The notes beneath the pieces were generated by a model. It was given only the letters and a program-made list of their open reading frames with translations, was not told the origin of the DNA and made no database searches. Shown piece after piece: positions 1-9,353 of a DNA stretch of 64,000 bases (the stretch's first letter is position 1; each line of letters starts with the position of its first letter). Position numbers and translations under genes: made by a program. The stretch is from Chryseobacterium salipaludis (GTDB lineage: Bacteria; Bacteroidota; Bacteroidia; Flavobacteriales; Weeksellaceae): assembly GCF_022968825.1 (NCBI RefSeq), contig NZ_JALHKS010000001.1:62001-126000 (forward strand), in the 5' to 3' direction.

Positions 1-45
1 GGTTACGGTTACATACAGCCGCTTCATAACCAGCAGGTTCATCAT
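1..45 (-). CDS. Start of an unidentified gene, cut by the window edge
   Basis: Reading leftward from an ATG at 45 (or the adjacent ATG at 42), 15 codons stay open to the window edge and begin MMNLLVMKRLYVTV. The start lies 3 nt after the stop of the gene at 49-351, so the two are probably cotranscribed. The hydrophobic opening with two basic residues could be a membrane anchor. Too little is visible to name a family. Confidence 0.35.
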   Translation of the reverse strand, partial: MMNLLVMKRLYVTVT

Positions 46-48
46 ATC

Positions 49-351
49 TTAACGAATGAGCTTGTACTTTGGAAACTCATCGGCATTTGCTCTCCCAAGC
101 AAGCCGGTAAGACAACGGTTGCGGAAATGAATGGCTTCACCCTCACTGTCATAATCAAAAATCTGCCGGCCGCGAAGAAAGAAAATCACAGCAAACACCG
201 CCGGAATGCCCACCAATAAGTAGTCATGCGACATATAGTTATAATGCCGGGTTTCCAGCAGATACAATCCAACACCGCCTATCAGAAAAAGCAAAACTGC
301 GATTCCGTACATGATAAAATACGGTGTCCGCTTTTTATTATTAAGTTTCAT
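49..351 (-). CDS. Small two-TM membrane protein, unknown function
   Basis: This is a 100-residue protein. Two hydrophobic stretches (about residues 12-31 and 44-58) are separated by a short Tyr/His-rich loop and followed by a polar C-terminal tail of about 40 residues containing an Asp-Tyr-Asp-Ser-Glu segment. I recognise no motif and no named family. It lies 16 nt downstream of parE on the same strand and may be read through from it. The ATG at 351 is the only sensible start. The open frame, membrane topology and tight spacing support a real gene; the function is unknown. Confidence 0.7.
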   Translation of the reverse strand: MKLNNKKRTPYFIMYGIAVLLFLIGGVGLYLLETRHYNYMSHDYLLVGIPAVFAVIFFLRGRQIFDYDSEGEAIHFRNRCLTGLLGRANADEFPKYKLIR

Positions 352-367
352 CTGTGTTTTGAATTAA

Positions 368-2251
368 CTAAGATACCGGTTCCGGAACTGCTTCTTTCTT
401 TTCAATATCAGGATCTTCCACCACCAGGTTTTGCAGAATAAAATTCTGGCGGTCCGGTGTATTTTTGCCCATATAAAATTCAAGCAACTGCTCTGTGGTC
501 TGGTCCTTCCCTACCACGACAGGTTCCAGACGGATATCTTTGCCGATAAAGTGCTTAAACTCATCGGGCGAAATTTCACCTAATCCCTTAAAACGGGTAA
601 TCTCCGGGTTCTTGCCAAGTTCTTTTAAAGCTTTTACTCTTTCCGCTTCGGAATAGCAATAGCGCGTTTCCTTTTTGTTTCTCACGCGGAACAAAGGCGT
701 CTGCAGAATATATAAATGTCCGTTCTTAATCAGGTCAGGAAAGAACTGCAGAAAGAAGGTAATCATCAGCAGACGAATGTGCATACCATCAACGTCGGCA
801 TCCGTGGCAATAATCACATGATTGTACCGCAGGTCTTCCAGGGAATTTTCAATATTTAGCGCAGCCTGCAAGAGGTTGAACTCTTCATTTTCATATACTA
901 CCCGCTTGGTAAGTCCGTAGCAATTCAAAGGTTTTCCCTTGAGCGAAAAAACGGCCTGCGTTTCCACATCACGTGATTTGGTAATACTCCCGGAAGCTGA
1001 ATCCCCTTCCGTAATGAAGATCATCGTTTCTCCTTTGCGTGCTGCCTTCTGGTCATTATAATGCTGGCGGCAATCACGAAGCTTTTTGTTGTGAAGCGAA
1101 ACTTTCTTCGCGCGTTCACGTGCCAGTTTCTGGATGCCCGACAGTTCCTTGCGCTCTCTTTCGGAAATAATAATTTTACGGTTAATCGCTTCGGCAATTT
1201 CCTGATTTTTATGAAGGAAGTTATCCAGTTTGTTTTTCAGGAAGTTGGTCACGAAAGTCCGCACCGTCTCTTTACCCGGTTCCATTTCGTTGGAGCCCAG
1301 CTTGGTTTTGGTCTGTGATTCAAAAACCGGTTCGATGACCTTGATAGAAATCGCCGCTATGATCGATTTGCGAACATCAGACGCATCAAAGTTTTTATTA
1401 TAAAACTCACGGATGGTTTTCACATACGCTTCGCGGAAGGCATTCAGGTGCGTACCGCCCTGCGTGGTGTTTTGACCGTTGACAAAGGAGAAATAGGTTT
1501 CAGACTGAGATTTGTCCGAATGGGTGATGGCCACTTCAATATCCTCATCCTGCAAATGAATAATCGGATAGAGAATGTCCCCTTCAATCTCTTCCTGCAG
1601 CAGATTACGCAGGCCGTTTTCGGAAAAGTAAGTTTCGCCGTTAAAAACTATTTTCAAACCCGGATTCAGGTAGCAATAGTTTTTCAGCATCTTCTCAATA
1701 TATTCTTTTCGGAACTTGAAGTGCGTAAAAATGCTATTGTCCGGCTCGAAAGTAATTTCGGTTCCGTTTCTTTCTGTGGTATCTGCTTCGCGCTGATTTT
1801 TAGTAATGAGTCCTTTGGAAAACTCCGCTACTTTGGTACGTCCGTCGCGTACGGATTTCACGCGGAAATAATCCGACAGGGCATTCACGGCCTTGGTTCC
1901 GACCCCGTTCAAACCTACGGACTTTTTAAAAGCCTTGGAGTCATATTTACCACCGGTATTCATTTTGGATACGGCATCCACCACTTTCCCCAGCGGAATT
2001 CCGCGACCGTAATCGCGAATGGTAGCGCGGCCCTCATCGATTTTAATTTCGATGCGCTTACCGGCTTTCATCACAAACTCGTCAATTGAGTTATCGATAA
2101 TTTCTTTTAAAAGAATATAAATCCCGTCATCCGCTGACGAGCCATCGCCCAGTTTTCCGATGTACATCCCCGGACGAATGCGGATATGCTCCTGCCAGTC
2201 CAGTGTACGGATGTTATCTTCGGAATATTGTACCGTGCTGTTTTGCTTCAT
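368..2251 (-). CDS. parE: DNA topoisomerase IV subunit B (GyrB/ParE family)
   Basis: ATPase subunit of type IIA topoisomerase IV, which decatenates chromosomes together with ParC. The N-terminal GHKL ATPase is clear: catalytic Glu50 and Asn54 in [10 protein letters not shown], a DYGRGIP motif, and the lid [14 protein letters not shown]. The TOPRIM domain shows [15 protein letters not shown] and the metal-binding [10 protein letters not shown]. The product of 627 residues is typical of ParE and shorter than many GyrB proteins. I start it at the ATG at 2251, just before the conserved [13 protein letters not shown] region. An upstream TTG at 2287 would add 12 unconserved residues and lies inside the promoter box. 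parC is not in the window. ParE rather than GyrB is inferred from overall similarity and length. Confidence 0.93.
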   Translation of the reverse strand: MKQNSTVQYSEDNIRTLDWQEHIRIRPGMYIGKLGDGSSADDGIYILLKEIIDNSIDEFVMKAGKRIEIKIDEGRATIRDYGRGIPLGKVVDAVSKMNTGGKYDSKAFKKSVGLNGVGTKAVNALSDYFRVKSVRDGRTKVAEFSKGLITKNQREADTTERNGTEITFEPDNSIFTHFKFRKEYIEKMLKNYCYLNPGLKIVFNGETYFSENGLRNLLQEEIEGDILYPIIHLQDEDIEVAITHSDKSQSETYFSFVNGQNTTQGGTHLNAFREAYVKTIREFYNKNFDASDVRKSIIAAISIKVIEPVFESQTKTKLGSNEMEPGKETVRTFVTNFLKNKLDNFLHKNQEIAEAINRKIIISERERKELSGIQKLARERAKKVSLHNKKLRDCRQHYNDQKAARKGETMIFITEGDSASGSITKSRDVETQAVFSLKGKPLNCYGLTKRVVYENEEFNLLQAALNIENSLEDLRYNHVIIATDADVDGMHIRLLMITFFLQFFPDLIKNGHLYILQTPLFRVRNKKETRYCYSEAERVKALKELGKNPEITRFKGLGEISPDEFKHFIGKDIRLEPVVVGKDQTTEQLLEFYMGKNTPDRQNFILQNLVVEDPDIEKKEAVPEPVS

Positions 2252-2284
2252 ATGTTGTAAAATACTGTCTTTTTCAGTAACCCA

Positions 2285-2292
2285 CAAAAATA
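2285..2292 (-). promoter_or_regulatory. -7 promoter box (TATTTTTG) for parE
   Basis: Read on the minus strand this is TATTTTTG, a perfect match to the Bacteroidota -7 consensus TAnnTTTG. It lies 33 nt before the parE ATG, predicting a 5' leader of about 28 nt. No clear -33 TTG was found. Confidence 0.55.
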
Positions 2293-2401
2293 GTGAATTT
2301 TAACGGTTTTTTCAAATTTTAAGAACTATTTGAGCGGACAGAAATGCCTGATTTTTAACAGTTAATACGGAAACTAAATAATCTGCCAGTTCAATTTTTC
2401 G

Positions 2402-2431
2402 CAAAAAAAAACCGCCTGAAATTCAGACGGC
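2402..2431 (-). terminator. Rho-independent terminator after the FMN reductase gene
   Basis: On the minus strand a 9-bp stem CCGTCTGAA/TTCAGGCGG (one T-G pair, one-base loop) is followed by eight T residues. It sits 28 nt past the stop of the reductase gene. Confidence 0.85.
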
Positions 2432-2458
2432 GAAAAAAGAATAAAGTATTGTTAATAC

Positions 2459-3004
2459 TTAGAAACGGTTTACCCACTTTTCAAAGGCACTCAAAAAAGT
2501 TGAGATAAACTGAGCAGTATCGTCAACCAGCGTCTGGCCATCTTCTTCGAACAGTTCATTTGCACTGCCGATATATGCTTCCGGTTGCGCCATCACCGGC
2601 ATGTTCAGAGTTACCGCGGCTGCACGAATGTTATGATTTGCGCCAAAACCACCCAAGGCACTCGGCGATACCGTCACCACACCAGCCGGTTTACCGTCCC
2701 ACGCACTTTTTCCCCAGGGGCGGGACCCAACGTCTAAAGCATTTTTCATCACACCGGACATGGTTCTGTTATACTCCGGCGAGAGGAACAGCAAGCCATC
2801 CATAGACTTAATCTGCTCACGAAATTCTTTCCATTCCGAAGGTGCATCTTCTTCCAGATCTTCATTGTAAAAAGGCAAATGTCCGATTTCGACCATTTCC
2901 AGTTGTAAACTTTCCGGTGCAAGCCGCATCATTTCTTTGGCTACTTTTCTGTTGTAGGAATCTTTACGCAGGCTTCCTACCAGCACTGCAATTTTCTTGG
3001 ACAT
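2459..3004 (-). CDS. NADPH-dependent FMN reductase-family oxidoreductase
   Basis: This 181-residue flavodoxin-fold protein belongs to the NADPH-dependent FMN reductase family (YieF/ChrR-like quinone or azo-reductases). Visible hallmarks are the FMN phosphate-binding loop GSLRKDSYNRK near the N-terminus and the isoalloxazine-contacting LFLSPEYNRTMSGVMKNALD segment around residues 73-92. The SRPW...GKPAGVV stretch that follows is also typical. Such soluble enzymes transfer two electrons from NAD(P)H to quinones and similar acceptors; the true substrate cannot be read from sequence. It has its own terminator downstream, and the next upstream gene is 19 nt away on the same strand. The family assignment is firm, the substrate unknown. 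Confidence 0.9.
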   Translation of the reverse strand: MSKKIAVLVGSLRKDSYNRKVAKEMMRLAPESLQLEMVEIGHLPFYNEDLEEDAPSEWKEFREQIKSMDGLLFLSPEYNRTMSGVMKNALDVGSRPWGKSAWDGKPAGVVTVSPSALGGFGANHNIRAAAVTLNMPVMAQPEAYIGSANELFEEDGQTLVDDTAQFISTFLSAFEKWVNRF

Positions 3005-3023
3005 ATATTTAAGATTTACGTTT

Positions 3024-3827
3024 TTATTTTTTAATTAATTTTTGCGAGTACACCTCTGCTTCGCTGTACACATTCAAAATATACATTCCGGGCGCAAAAC
3101 CGGGGATAGTATGGTCGGCGCCGCTTCCTTCGTACATTTTTCTGCCATTTAAGTCAAACAGCCGCACTTTATCAATTTTATACGGTGCTTTCACAGTAAA
3201 TTGATTGCTGACAGGATTAGGGAACACCGCCGGACTTTGCATTTTTTGATCAGCAGTTCCCATTAGCGGTGTGAGCCGCACAATTACATCATCCAAGCCG
3301 ATGAAAGCGATATCAGTGCAGTTGTAATGTCGGAAAACAATCTGGACAGCTTGTCCCGCAAACGCAGTAATATCTACCATTACGTTTTTGGCTTCCTGGG
3401 TATAGCCGGCATCGAGCGTTTCTTCAAAAACAGGCGTTTCGGTACCGGTAAAATTTGAACCTGCCGGAATCACATACACCGCGTAATGCTCTTCAAATAA
3501 CTCTTCGTCAAAAGCACCGACTTTAAAATAAAGCGTAAGATTTTCCGAGGTTGCCGGCAGATCTATAACCGGACTGGTAAGTGTATTGTCAGGCGTAAAC
3601 GCCTCTAAAAACCAAGACCAAGAGGTGGCAAAACCACCGCTGAAGGCAGGCATACCGTCTTCTTCCGCATTATAAAACTCCCACTTTTCACCATCGCCGT
3701 CGCGGTCTATATTATCCCAAAGATCAACGGTTTCCTGCTGATTAAAGTCTTCTTTGAAAATAATACTTTGTGCACTGACGTTTGCCGCACCGAAACAAAA
3801 TACAGCTAATAGTAAATTTGCTTTCAT
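3024..3827 (-). CDS. Secreted T9SS cargo, choice-of-anchor J-like domain
   Basis: The 267-residue secreted protein opens with a signal peptide (MKANLLLAVFCFGAANVSAQ) and a jelly-roll-like region with the pattern FKEDFNQ...WDNIDRDGDGEKW...GFATSWSW. This resembles the 'choice-of-anchor J' domain of Bacteroidota surface proteins. From about residue 200 it has a type A sorting domain: AVFPNPVSNQF, then VRLFDLNGRKMY, then PGMYILNVY, ending in KLIKK. That marks export by the type IX secretion system to the cell surface or medium. I choose the ATG at 3827 because it puts the basic residue right before the hydrophobic core; an upstream start at 3848 would add seven residues. The ligand or partner is unknown. 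Confidence 0.85.
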   Translation of the reverse strand: MKANLLLAVFCFGAANVSAQSIIFKEDFNQQETVDLWDNIDRDGDGEKWEFYNAEEDGMPAFSGGFATSWSWFLEAFTPDNTLTSPVIDLPATSENLTLYFKVGAFDEELFEEHYAVYVIPAGSNFTGTETPVFEETLDAGYTQEAKNVMVDITAFAGQAVQIVFRHYNCTDIAFIGLDDVIVRLTPLMGTADQKMQSPAVFPNPVSNQFTVKAPYKIDKVRLFDLNGRKMYEGSGADHTIPGFAPGMYILNVYSEAEVYSQKLIKK

Positions 3828-3910
3828 ATTATTAAGTTTTAACTGCAATGTACGAAGTAAATTTCAAATTTCCTTGTCAATACTGTATTTCTTACCATAC
3901 ATCAAGACAC

Positions 3911-3935
3911 AAAAAAAAGCGGACTCATGCCCGCT
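3911..3935 (-). terminator. Terminator after ychF
   Basis: On the minus strand a short stem AGCGG/CCGCT with an eight-base loop is followed by a run of eight T residues, 22 nt past the ychF stop codon. Confidence 0.75.
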
Positions 3936-3956
3936 TCATATATTTAAAAGTTCAGT

Positions 3957-5048
3957 TTACACATTAAAACGGAAATGCATTACATCACCGTCCTGAACAA
4001 TGTATTCTTTACCTTCCACTGAGAGTTTACCGGCTTCCTTTACTTTCGCTTCGGAACCGTATTGTACAAAATCGCTGTACTTAATTACTTCCGCACGAAT
4101 GAAACCTTTCTCGAAATCCGTGTGAATAACGCCGGCTGCCTGTGGCGCCGTCCAGCCCTGGCCAATGGTCCAGGCGCGTACCTCTTTCACACCTGCCGTG
4201 AAATACGTCTGTAATTTTAAAAGATCATACGCCTTGCGAATCAGGCGGTTTACACCCGGCTCGTCGAGTCCAAGCTCTTCCAGAAACATTTCTCTTTCCT
4301 CGAAAGTTTCCAGTTCATTGATATCAGCTTCAATCTGCGCTGCAAGTACTACTACTTCTGCGTTTTCCCGTTCTGCCATTTCCTGGATTTTAGCAATCCA
4401 TTCATTGCCGTTTTTGATGGAATTTTCATCCACATTACAAACGTACAGGACCGGTTTTTTGGTCAGCAATTGAATATCATCTATTACGCTTCTGGCAAAA
4501 TCATCGGCCGGAAACTCGCGTGCATTTTTACCGTCTTCCACGAACTTCTGCAACTGCTGAAGCATTTCATACGTGAGCACATCCTCTTTCTTACCGGACT
4601 TGATAAACTTTTTCGCTTTATCTACTGCTTTGGAAATCGTTTCCAGATCTTTCAACTGCAGTTCAATATCTATAATTTCCTTGTCGCGAATCGGGTCCAC
4701 AGAACCTTCCACGTGGACAATATTTCCATTCTCAAAACAGCGTAGCACATGAATGATTGCCTCACACTCGCGGATGTTAGCCAGGAATTGATTGCCAAGA
4801 CCTTCGCCCTTGCTTGCTCCTTTTACCAGGCCCGCAATGTCCACGATTTCTACCACCGCCGGCAACACTCTTTCAGGCTTTACTAATTTTTCCAGTTCAA
4901 ACAAACGCTGATCCGGCACGGATACCGTTCCCAGATTAGGCTCGATGGTGCAAAACGGATAGTTAGCGGATTGTGCCTTGGCATTGCTCAGGCAATTAAA
5001 TAAAGTTGATTTGCCTACATTGGGTAAGCCGACAATTCCACATTTCAT
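3957..5048 (-). CDS. ychF: Redox-regulated ATPase YchF (Obg-family, TGS domain)
   Basis: A 363-residue universal Obg-related P-loop protein that hydrolyses ATP rather than GTP and binds ribosomes; in other bacteria it affects oxidative-stress responses. The G1 motif GLPNVGKSTLFN is at residues 6-17, followed by the switch region and DIAGLVKGASKGEGLGNQF. A coiled-coil insertion and a C-terminal TGS domain (about 275-363, ending MHFRFNV) complete the fold. Length and all motifs match the family. It stands alone with its own promoter and terminator. Confidence 0.96.
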   Translation of the reverse strand: MKCGIVGLPNVGKSTLFNCLSNAKAQSANYPFCTIEPNLGTVSVPDQRLFELEKLVKPERVLPAVVEIVDIAGLVKGASKGEGLGNQFLANIRECEAIIHVLRCFENGNIVHVEGSVDPIRDKEIIDIELQLKDLETISKAVDKAKKFIKSGKKEDVLTYEMLQQLQKFVEDGKNAREFPADDFARSVIDDIQLLTKKPVLYVCNVDENSIKNGNEWIAKIQEMAERENAEVVVLAAQIEADINELETFEEREMFLEELGLDEPGVNRLIRKAYDLLKLQTYFTAGVKEVRAWTIGQGWTAPQAAGVIHTDFEKGFIRAEVIKYSDFVQYGSEAKVKEAGKLSVEGKEYIVQDGDVMHFRFNV

Positions 5049-5112
5049 AAGTATAAAAATCTCTTGTTTAAAGGATATCTTCAGCGCAGTTTCCGCAGTA
5101 AATATCCGGCCG

Positions 5113-5120
5113 CAAAGATA
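5113..5120 (-). promoter_or_regulatory. -7 promoter box (TATCTTTG) for ychF
   Basis: TATCTTTG on the minus strand matches TAnnTTTG exactly and lies 64 nt upstream of the ychF ATG, giving a leader of about 58 nt. Confidence 0.55.
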
Positions 5121-5196
5121 AAGATTTCAACCGATTAAAGGAATAAAAAAGCCTGCGTCGCTAAAACACAGGTTTATTGAAATTCTGAATCGAAGA

Positions 5197-5748
5197 TTAT
5201 GGGTTTTCTGAATCCGCATCACGCGCCAGATCAGCTTCATCCGGTTCTTTGGCAAGTTCTCTGTCCAAAAGCAGAAGCGACTCGTCGGAAGCGCGGTCGC
5301 CGCCGGCAATTTTAAGTCGGTCGATGAGATCCATCGCCAGGGTTTCTTCCTCGATTTGTTCTTTCACAAACCATTGCAGGAAGTTCCAGGTAGCCCAGTC
5401 TTTTTCCTCCATAGACTGATCTACCAGTGCATAAATCTTTTCGGTATTCTGCACCTCATGTTTGAAAACCTGATTAAAGCATTCTGTCAGACTATTGGGA
5501 TCGTCGGGTGCCTCCGCAAGCGCCATCACTTTTGGCTTACCCCCGCGGTTCAGTACATATTGCATAAATTTAATAGCATGATCGCGCTCCTCCTGGGAAT
5601 GACGAAAAAGGAAATTTGCTATGCCGTCATATCCTTGGTCGGCCGCCCAGATTCCATAGGATAAATACGTATGCGACTGGTATAATTCAACATTCATCTG
5701 GCGGCTCAGGGCCTCTTCCATAGCAGAAGATAATCTTTTAGTGTCCAT
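5197..5748 (-). CDS. ftnA: Ferritin, iron storage protein
   Basis: This 183-residue non-haem ferritin oxidises Fe(II) and stores it in a 24-mer shell. The ferroxidase-site ligands are all present: Glu21, Glu54 and His57 (in the EERDHA motif), Glu98 and Gln131 (KEQIEEE). They keep the spacing of E. coli FtnA shifted by four residues. The C-terminal tail of about 20 residues is acidic (DEADLARDADSENP). I start at the ATG at 5748, which gives the usual MDTKRLSSAMEEAL opening; an upstream codon would add 11 unconserved residues. It diverges from the AraC regulator across a 190-nt AT-rich gap. No Fur or OxyR site was recognised there. Confidence 0.95.
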   Translation of the reverse strand: MDTKRLSSAMEEALSRQMNVELYQSHTYLSYGIWAADQGYDGIANFLFRHSQEERDHAIKFMQYVLNRGGKPKVMALAEAPDDPNSLTECFNQVFKHEVQNTEKIYALVDQSMEEKDWATWNFLQWFVKEQIEEETLAMDLIDRLKIAGGDRASDESLLLLDRELAKEPDEADLARDADSENP

Positions 5749-5938
5749 ATTATATATTTTATTTTTAAAATGAATGCTCAAGGAACTGCAAGAATAGTTC
5801 CGTTGGGCAGCTTTCTATGCTGTACGTGCTAATTCAGAAAGAATCTAAGTAAAATTCCATTTTAGCTAAGGCATTCTTAATTATAAAGTCAAAGTATTCA
5901 TCTGAATATTTTACTACATTTACACATCAATAAACCAC

Positions 5939-6760
5939 ATGGACTTACCTTCTGCTTACCGGATTATAAAAATAGATCACGATGTTGCTGCTTCTGCTGC
6001 AGGAAAACTGTACCGCCGAGAGGATCCTTATATGCTTTTCGTTCAGGAAGGAACCGCAGAAGTGCAGATACAAATCAGCCGTGTGCACCTGCGGCAGAAC
6101 TCCGTTTTACTCGGCGAATCCAGATCAGTACACCATGTATTGCAAATCAGCGATAACTTTCGGGGATATATGGTGGTTTATAAGCCGACTTACTTGCAGA
6201 AACTGGGCATTAAACTGAATAAGCTGAAAGTCTTTCAGCATTTCCGCTCTTATTTAAAAGACACGACGGTTTTCCCCGCTAATGAAGTTCAATTAATCTG
6301 CAATCAATTGGCAGTCCTGGACCAACTTCCGAAAGAAATACCGTTTTTCGAGGAAATAAGTGACCATCTGTTTTCAGGGTTTATTTACACATTTGCTGGT
6401 TCCATGCTTCGGCAGGAGCAGGCCGGAAATTACCGCCTCAACCGACAGGAGGAAATTACCTTCCGCTTTGTGCAGGATGTCGCAGCGCATTTTAAAACCG
6501 AAAGAAAATTAAGTTTTTACGCGGACCGTCAGCACATGACTGTGCGGCATTTAAGTGCGGTGGTTAAAACTGTTACCGGTAAATCTGCACAGGAAATCAT
6601 GGCAGAATTTCTGATGAATGAGGCAAAAATCCTACTGGAAAAAACAAAACTAACGATTAGTGAAATTGCAGGACAACTCCGCTTTTCCGACGCTTATGCC
6701 TTCTCTCATTTTTTTAAAAAACACAGTGGCGTGAGTCCGAAGCAATACAGACTGCCTTAA
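5939..6760 (+). CDS. AraC-family transcriptional regulator
   Basis: A 273-residue regulator with an N-terminal cupin-like sensing region (about 20-140) and a C-terminal double helix-turn-helix. The signature EIAGQLRFSDAYAFSHFFKK, then GVSPKQYR, lies at the extreme C-terminus, as usual in the AraC/XylS family. It is followed 90 nt later by tolC-hlyD-MFS on the same strand, and in Bacteroidota such an AraC gene often precedes this kind of pump. Control of the pump by a small toxic molecule is therefore a reasonable inference. The effector is unknown. Confidence 0.9.
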   Translation: MDLPSAYRIIKIDHDVAASAAGKLYRREDPYMLFVQEGTAEVQIQISRVHLRQNSVLLGESRSVHHVLQISDNFRGYMVVYKPTYLQKLGIKLNKLKVFQHFRSYLKDTTVFPANEVQLICNQLAVLDQLPKEIPFFEEISDHLFSGFIYTFAGSMLRQEQAGNYRLNRQEEITFRFVQDVAAHFKTERKLSFYADRQHMTVRHLSAVVKTVTGKSAQEIMAEFLMNEAKILLEKTKLTISEIAGQLRFSDAYAFSHFFKKHSGVSPKQYRLP

Positions 6761-6825
6761 GGCTAATCCTACATTTGAACATTTTTTAGAGAAATCCGGG
6801 CATGGCTTCCGGTTGCATTCTGTTC

Positions 6826-6833
6826 TAATTTTG
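6826..6833 (+). promoter_or_regulatory. -7 promoter box (TAATTTTG) before the efflux operon
   Basis: TAATTTTG matches TAnnTTTG and lies 17 nt before the tolC start codon, so the three pump genes probably have a promoter separate from that of the AraC gene. Confidence 0.5.
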
Positions 6834-6850
6834 CATAAAAATAATGTGAA

Positions 6851-8158
6851 ATGAAAACAAGTGTGAAAACCCTTTTCCTTGCCGGTGCGTTAAGTTTGCC
6901 AATGGCAAGCTGGGCACAAGAACGCGAACTAACGGCCAGTGAAGTGATTTCCTACGCCTTGGAGAACCACCCACAGCTGGCCGTGAGCCAGAAGAAGATG
7001 GAGGTTTCGCGGCAAAATACGGAAGTAGCCAAATTACAAAAACTTCCTACCCTGACTGCTTCGACCAGCCAGTTTTATCTGGGCAACTCTTTAATTATAG
7101 ATAAAGACTTTTCTAATTCCATGTCAGTGGCGCTGCCGCACTACGGAAGTACGTATGCCGTTCAGGCAAGTCAACTTATATTTAAAGGTGGTGCGGTTAA
7201 CAAATCGATAGAAATTACGGAACTGCAACAGCAACTCGCGCAATTGGATTACGAAAAGGATCAGCAGGATGTGAAATTTCTGGTTTTATCCAATTATCTG
7301 GATATCTACAAAACCATGAACCAAAACGAAGTTTATTTAAATAACAAAAAACTCGCGCAGGAAAGGCTCCGCAATACGATGAAGTTTTATGAGCAGGGAA
7401 TGATTACCCGTAATGAGGTGATCCGAAGTGAACTGGCCATTAAAAACATTGATCAGGGCCTCATCGTCTTGGCGAACAACCGCAAAATTTTAAATTATAA
7501 CCTGAATCAGGCGTTGGGATTCGCGGATGACATTCAGATTATTCCTGTGGAACCTGTTCATGCTGCACTGGAATTGCGTGACTTGGCTTATTATCAGCAG
7601 TTGGCGCACAGCAGCAATCCCCGGGAAAAGTCGTTGCGTACGTCAGTTGCAGTCGCGGAGAAAAACATTGAAATTATCAAGACCGAACAAATGCCGACAA
7701 TCGGAGCCTTTGGCGGCTACAGCCTGAATCGTCCGATGACCAGCACGCAGCCTGTCCTGGATATGTACTCCGGCGGCTTTCAGGTGGGCGTTTCCGTAAA
7801 TTATAATATTGACAATCTTTTTAAAACCAAGGAAAAGATTCAACTGGGCACCTTGCAGAAAGAACAGACCGAAGAAACTTATCGACTGGCCGCACAGGGA
7901 ATCGATATGGAAGTGAATGCAGCATACACCCGTTATCAAAATGCACAGCAAAACCTGATTCTGGTAGAAGAAGCAAAAGAACTGGCTAATGAAAACTATA
8001 AAATCATTGAAGCCAAATATCTGAATCAGCTCGCCGTGCAGGCCGAAATGACCGATGCACAAAACCAGAAAATTCAGGCGGAACTCGATTATGCCAATGC
8101 TGAGATCGAGGCAATGTACCAATATTACAATCTGCTAAAAACAACAGGAACTCTTTAA
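6851..8158 (+). CDS. TolC-family outer-membrane efflux protein
   Basis: This is the outer-membrane channel of a tripartite efflux pump. A signal peptide (about residues 1-22, ending SWAQ) is followed by two long alpha-helical outer membrane efflux protein repeats separated by beta strands. Heptad-rich helices such as LQQQLAQLDYEKDQQ and the pseudo-repeated NLILVEEAKELANENY region give the TolC barrel-and-tunnel pattern. The length of 435 residues is normal for the family. It is the first gene of a three-gene operon; hlyD follows after 18 nt. Classification is firm; substrate not predictable. Confidence 0.92.
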   Translation: MKTSVKTLFLAGALSLPMASWAQERELTASEVISYALENHPQLAVSQKKMEVSRQNTEVAKLQKLPTLTASTSQFYLGNSLIIDKDFSNSMSVALPHYGSTYAVQASQLIFKGGAVNKSIEITELQQQLAQLDYEKDQQDVKFLVLSNYLDIYKTMNQNEVYLNNKKLAQERLRNTMKFYEQGMITRNEVIRSELAIKNIDQGLIVLANNRKILNYNLNQALGFADDIQIIPVEPVHAALELRDLAYYQQLAHSSNPREKSLRTSVAVAEKNIEIIKTEQMPTIGAFGGYSLNRPMTSTQPVLDMYSGGFQVGVSVNYNIDNLFKTKEKIQLGTLQKEQTEETYRLAAQGIDMEVNAAYTRYQNAQQNLILVEEAKELANENYKIIEAKYLNQLAVQAEMTDAQNQKIQAELDYANAEIEAMYQYYNLLKTTGTL

Positions 8159-8176
8159 TAAAAAAAATAAAATATA

Positions 8177-9319
8177 ATGGAAAATAATAACAACCAAACA
8201 ACGCCAGCTGCAGAAAGCCAGCAGCCACAGGCTCCTACCAAGGTAGCGCATCCAAAAAAAGATGCACCTCAGAAAAAGAAAAAATCAAATAAAACCAAGA
8301 ATGTCATTGCCAATATTTTTGTGTTTGCTATTGTAATATTTGGTTTTTACTGGCTGATGAAAGAATATTTCCATGTGGGAAAACAGGATTATACAGAAGC
8401 GGCGCAGGTGCAGGAATTTATCAATCCGGTGAATTCCCGCGTAGGCGGCTACATTAAAGAAATTAAGTTCAAAGAACATCAGGAAGTTAAAAAAGGCGAT
8501 ACACTGGTTGTACTGGACGACCGCGAAATCCTGACACAACTAGCGCAGGCAGAGGCCGCGTACCAAAATACGCTTGCGCAGAAAAATGCCACTAACTCCT
8601 CCGTAAATACGGTATCTAATAATATTTCGGTACTGGAAAGTAATATTGCCGGTCAGAAAGCCCGCCTGTGGAATGCAGAACAAAACCTGCAGCGCTACCA
8701 GAATCTGCTGAAAGCAGAAGCCGTGACACGACAACAGTACGACCAGGTAAAAACCGAGTATGATGCGCAGAAAGCGTCTTACCAGACCCTGCTCAACCAG
8801 CGAAATACAGCCCAACTTTCCACTTCGGAAGTTAAAAGCCGAATCGGCATCAACGATGCGGAGATTAAAAGAGCGAAAGCCGCGCTGGATATGGCACGTA
8901 TCAACTTATCGTATACGGTGATTACTGCACCTAACGACGGAATCATGGGACGTCGCCTGATATCGGAAGGTCAGTTATTACAGCCCGGACAGCAGGTAGG
9001 AACCCTGGTTTTAAACGGTGAAAAATGGGTAACTGCCAACTTTCTGGAAAGCCAAATGCCAGAGATCGGTATCGGCAAAAAAATGATAATGAAGGCCGAT
9101 GCATTGGGCGGACAGAAATTTGAGGGTGTCGTAACCGCTATTTCGGCAGCGACCGGCGCGCAATATTCCAATGTGCCCACCGATAACTCTACCGGTAACT
9201 TCGTGAAAGTACAGCAGCGTATTCCGGTGCGAATTGAATTTACGAAAGTCAATAAAGCGGAAGACGTGGCAAAACTTCGTGCCGGCATGAACATGACGGT
9301 CGCTGTGGAACCTCAATAA
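8177..9319 (+). CDS. HlyD/EmrA-family membrane fusion protein
   Basis: A periplasmic adaptor of 380 residues linking the inner-membrane pump to TolC. A cytoplasmic Lys/Gln/Pro-rich tail (1-40) leads into one transmembrane helix (about 42-62, NVIANIFVFAIVIFGFYWLM). A split biotinyl-lipoyl domain flanks a long coiled-coil hairpin (about 115-235), and the beta-barrel segment carries ITAPNDGIMGRRLISEGQ. This single-TM architecture is EmrA-like rather than the lipoprotein AcrA type, which fits an MFS partner. Genes lie 18 nt after tolC and 34 nt before the transporter. Confidence 0.93.
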   Translation: MENNNNQTTPAAESQQPQAPTKVAHPKKDAPQKKKKSNKTKNVIANIFVFAIVIFGFYWLMKEYFHVGKQDYTEAAQVQEFINPVNSRVGGYIKEIKFKEHQEVKKGDTLVVLDDREILTQLAQAEAAYQNTLAQKNATNSSVNTVSNNISVLESNIAGQKARLWNAEQNLQRYQNLLKAEAVTRQQYDQVKTEYDAQKASYQTLLNQRNTAQLSTSEVKSRIGINDAEIKRAKAALDMARINLSYTVITAPNDGIMGRRLISEGQLLQPGQQVGTLVLNGEKWVTANFLESQMPEIGIGKKMIMKADALGGQKFEGVVTAISAATGAQYSNVPTDNSTGNFVKVQQRIPVRIEFTKVNKAEDVAKLRAGMNMTVAVEPQ

Positions 9320-9353
9320 ACAGCTGCAATGTTAATTATAAAAAGAAAGAATT

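Noticed and set aside
1448-2089. Antisense open frame of 213 codons inside parE
   Set aside because: It lies wholly within a strongly conserved gene, has no promoter or family signature, and is a frame shadow.
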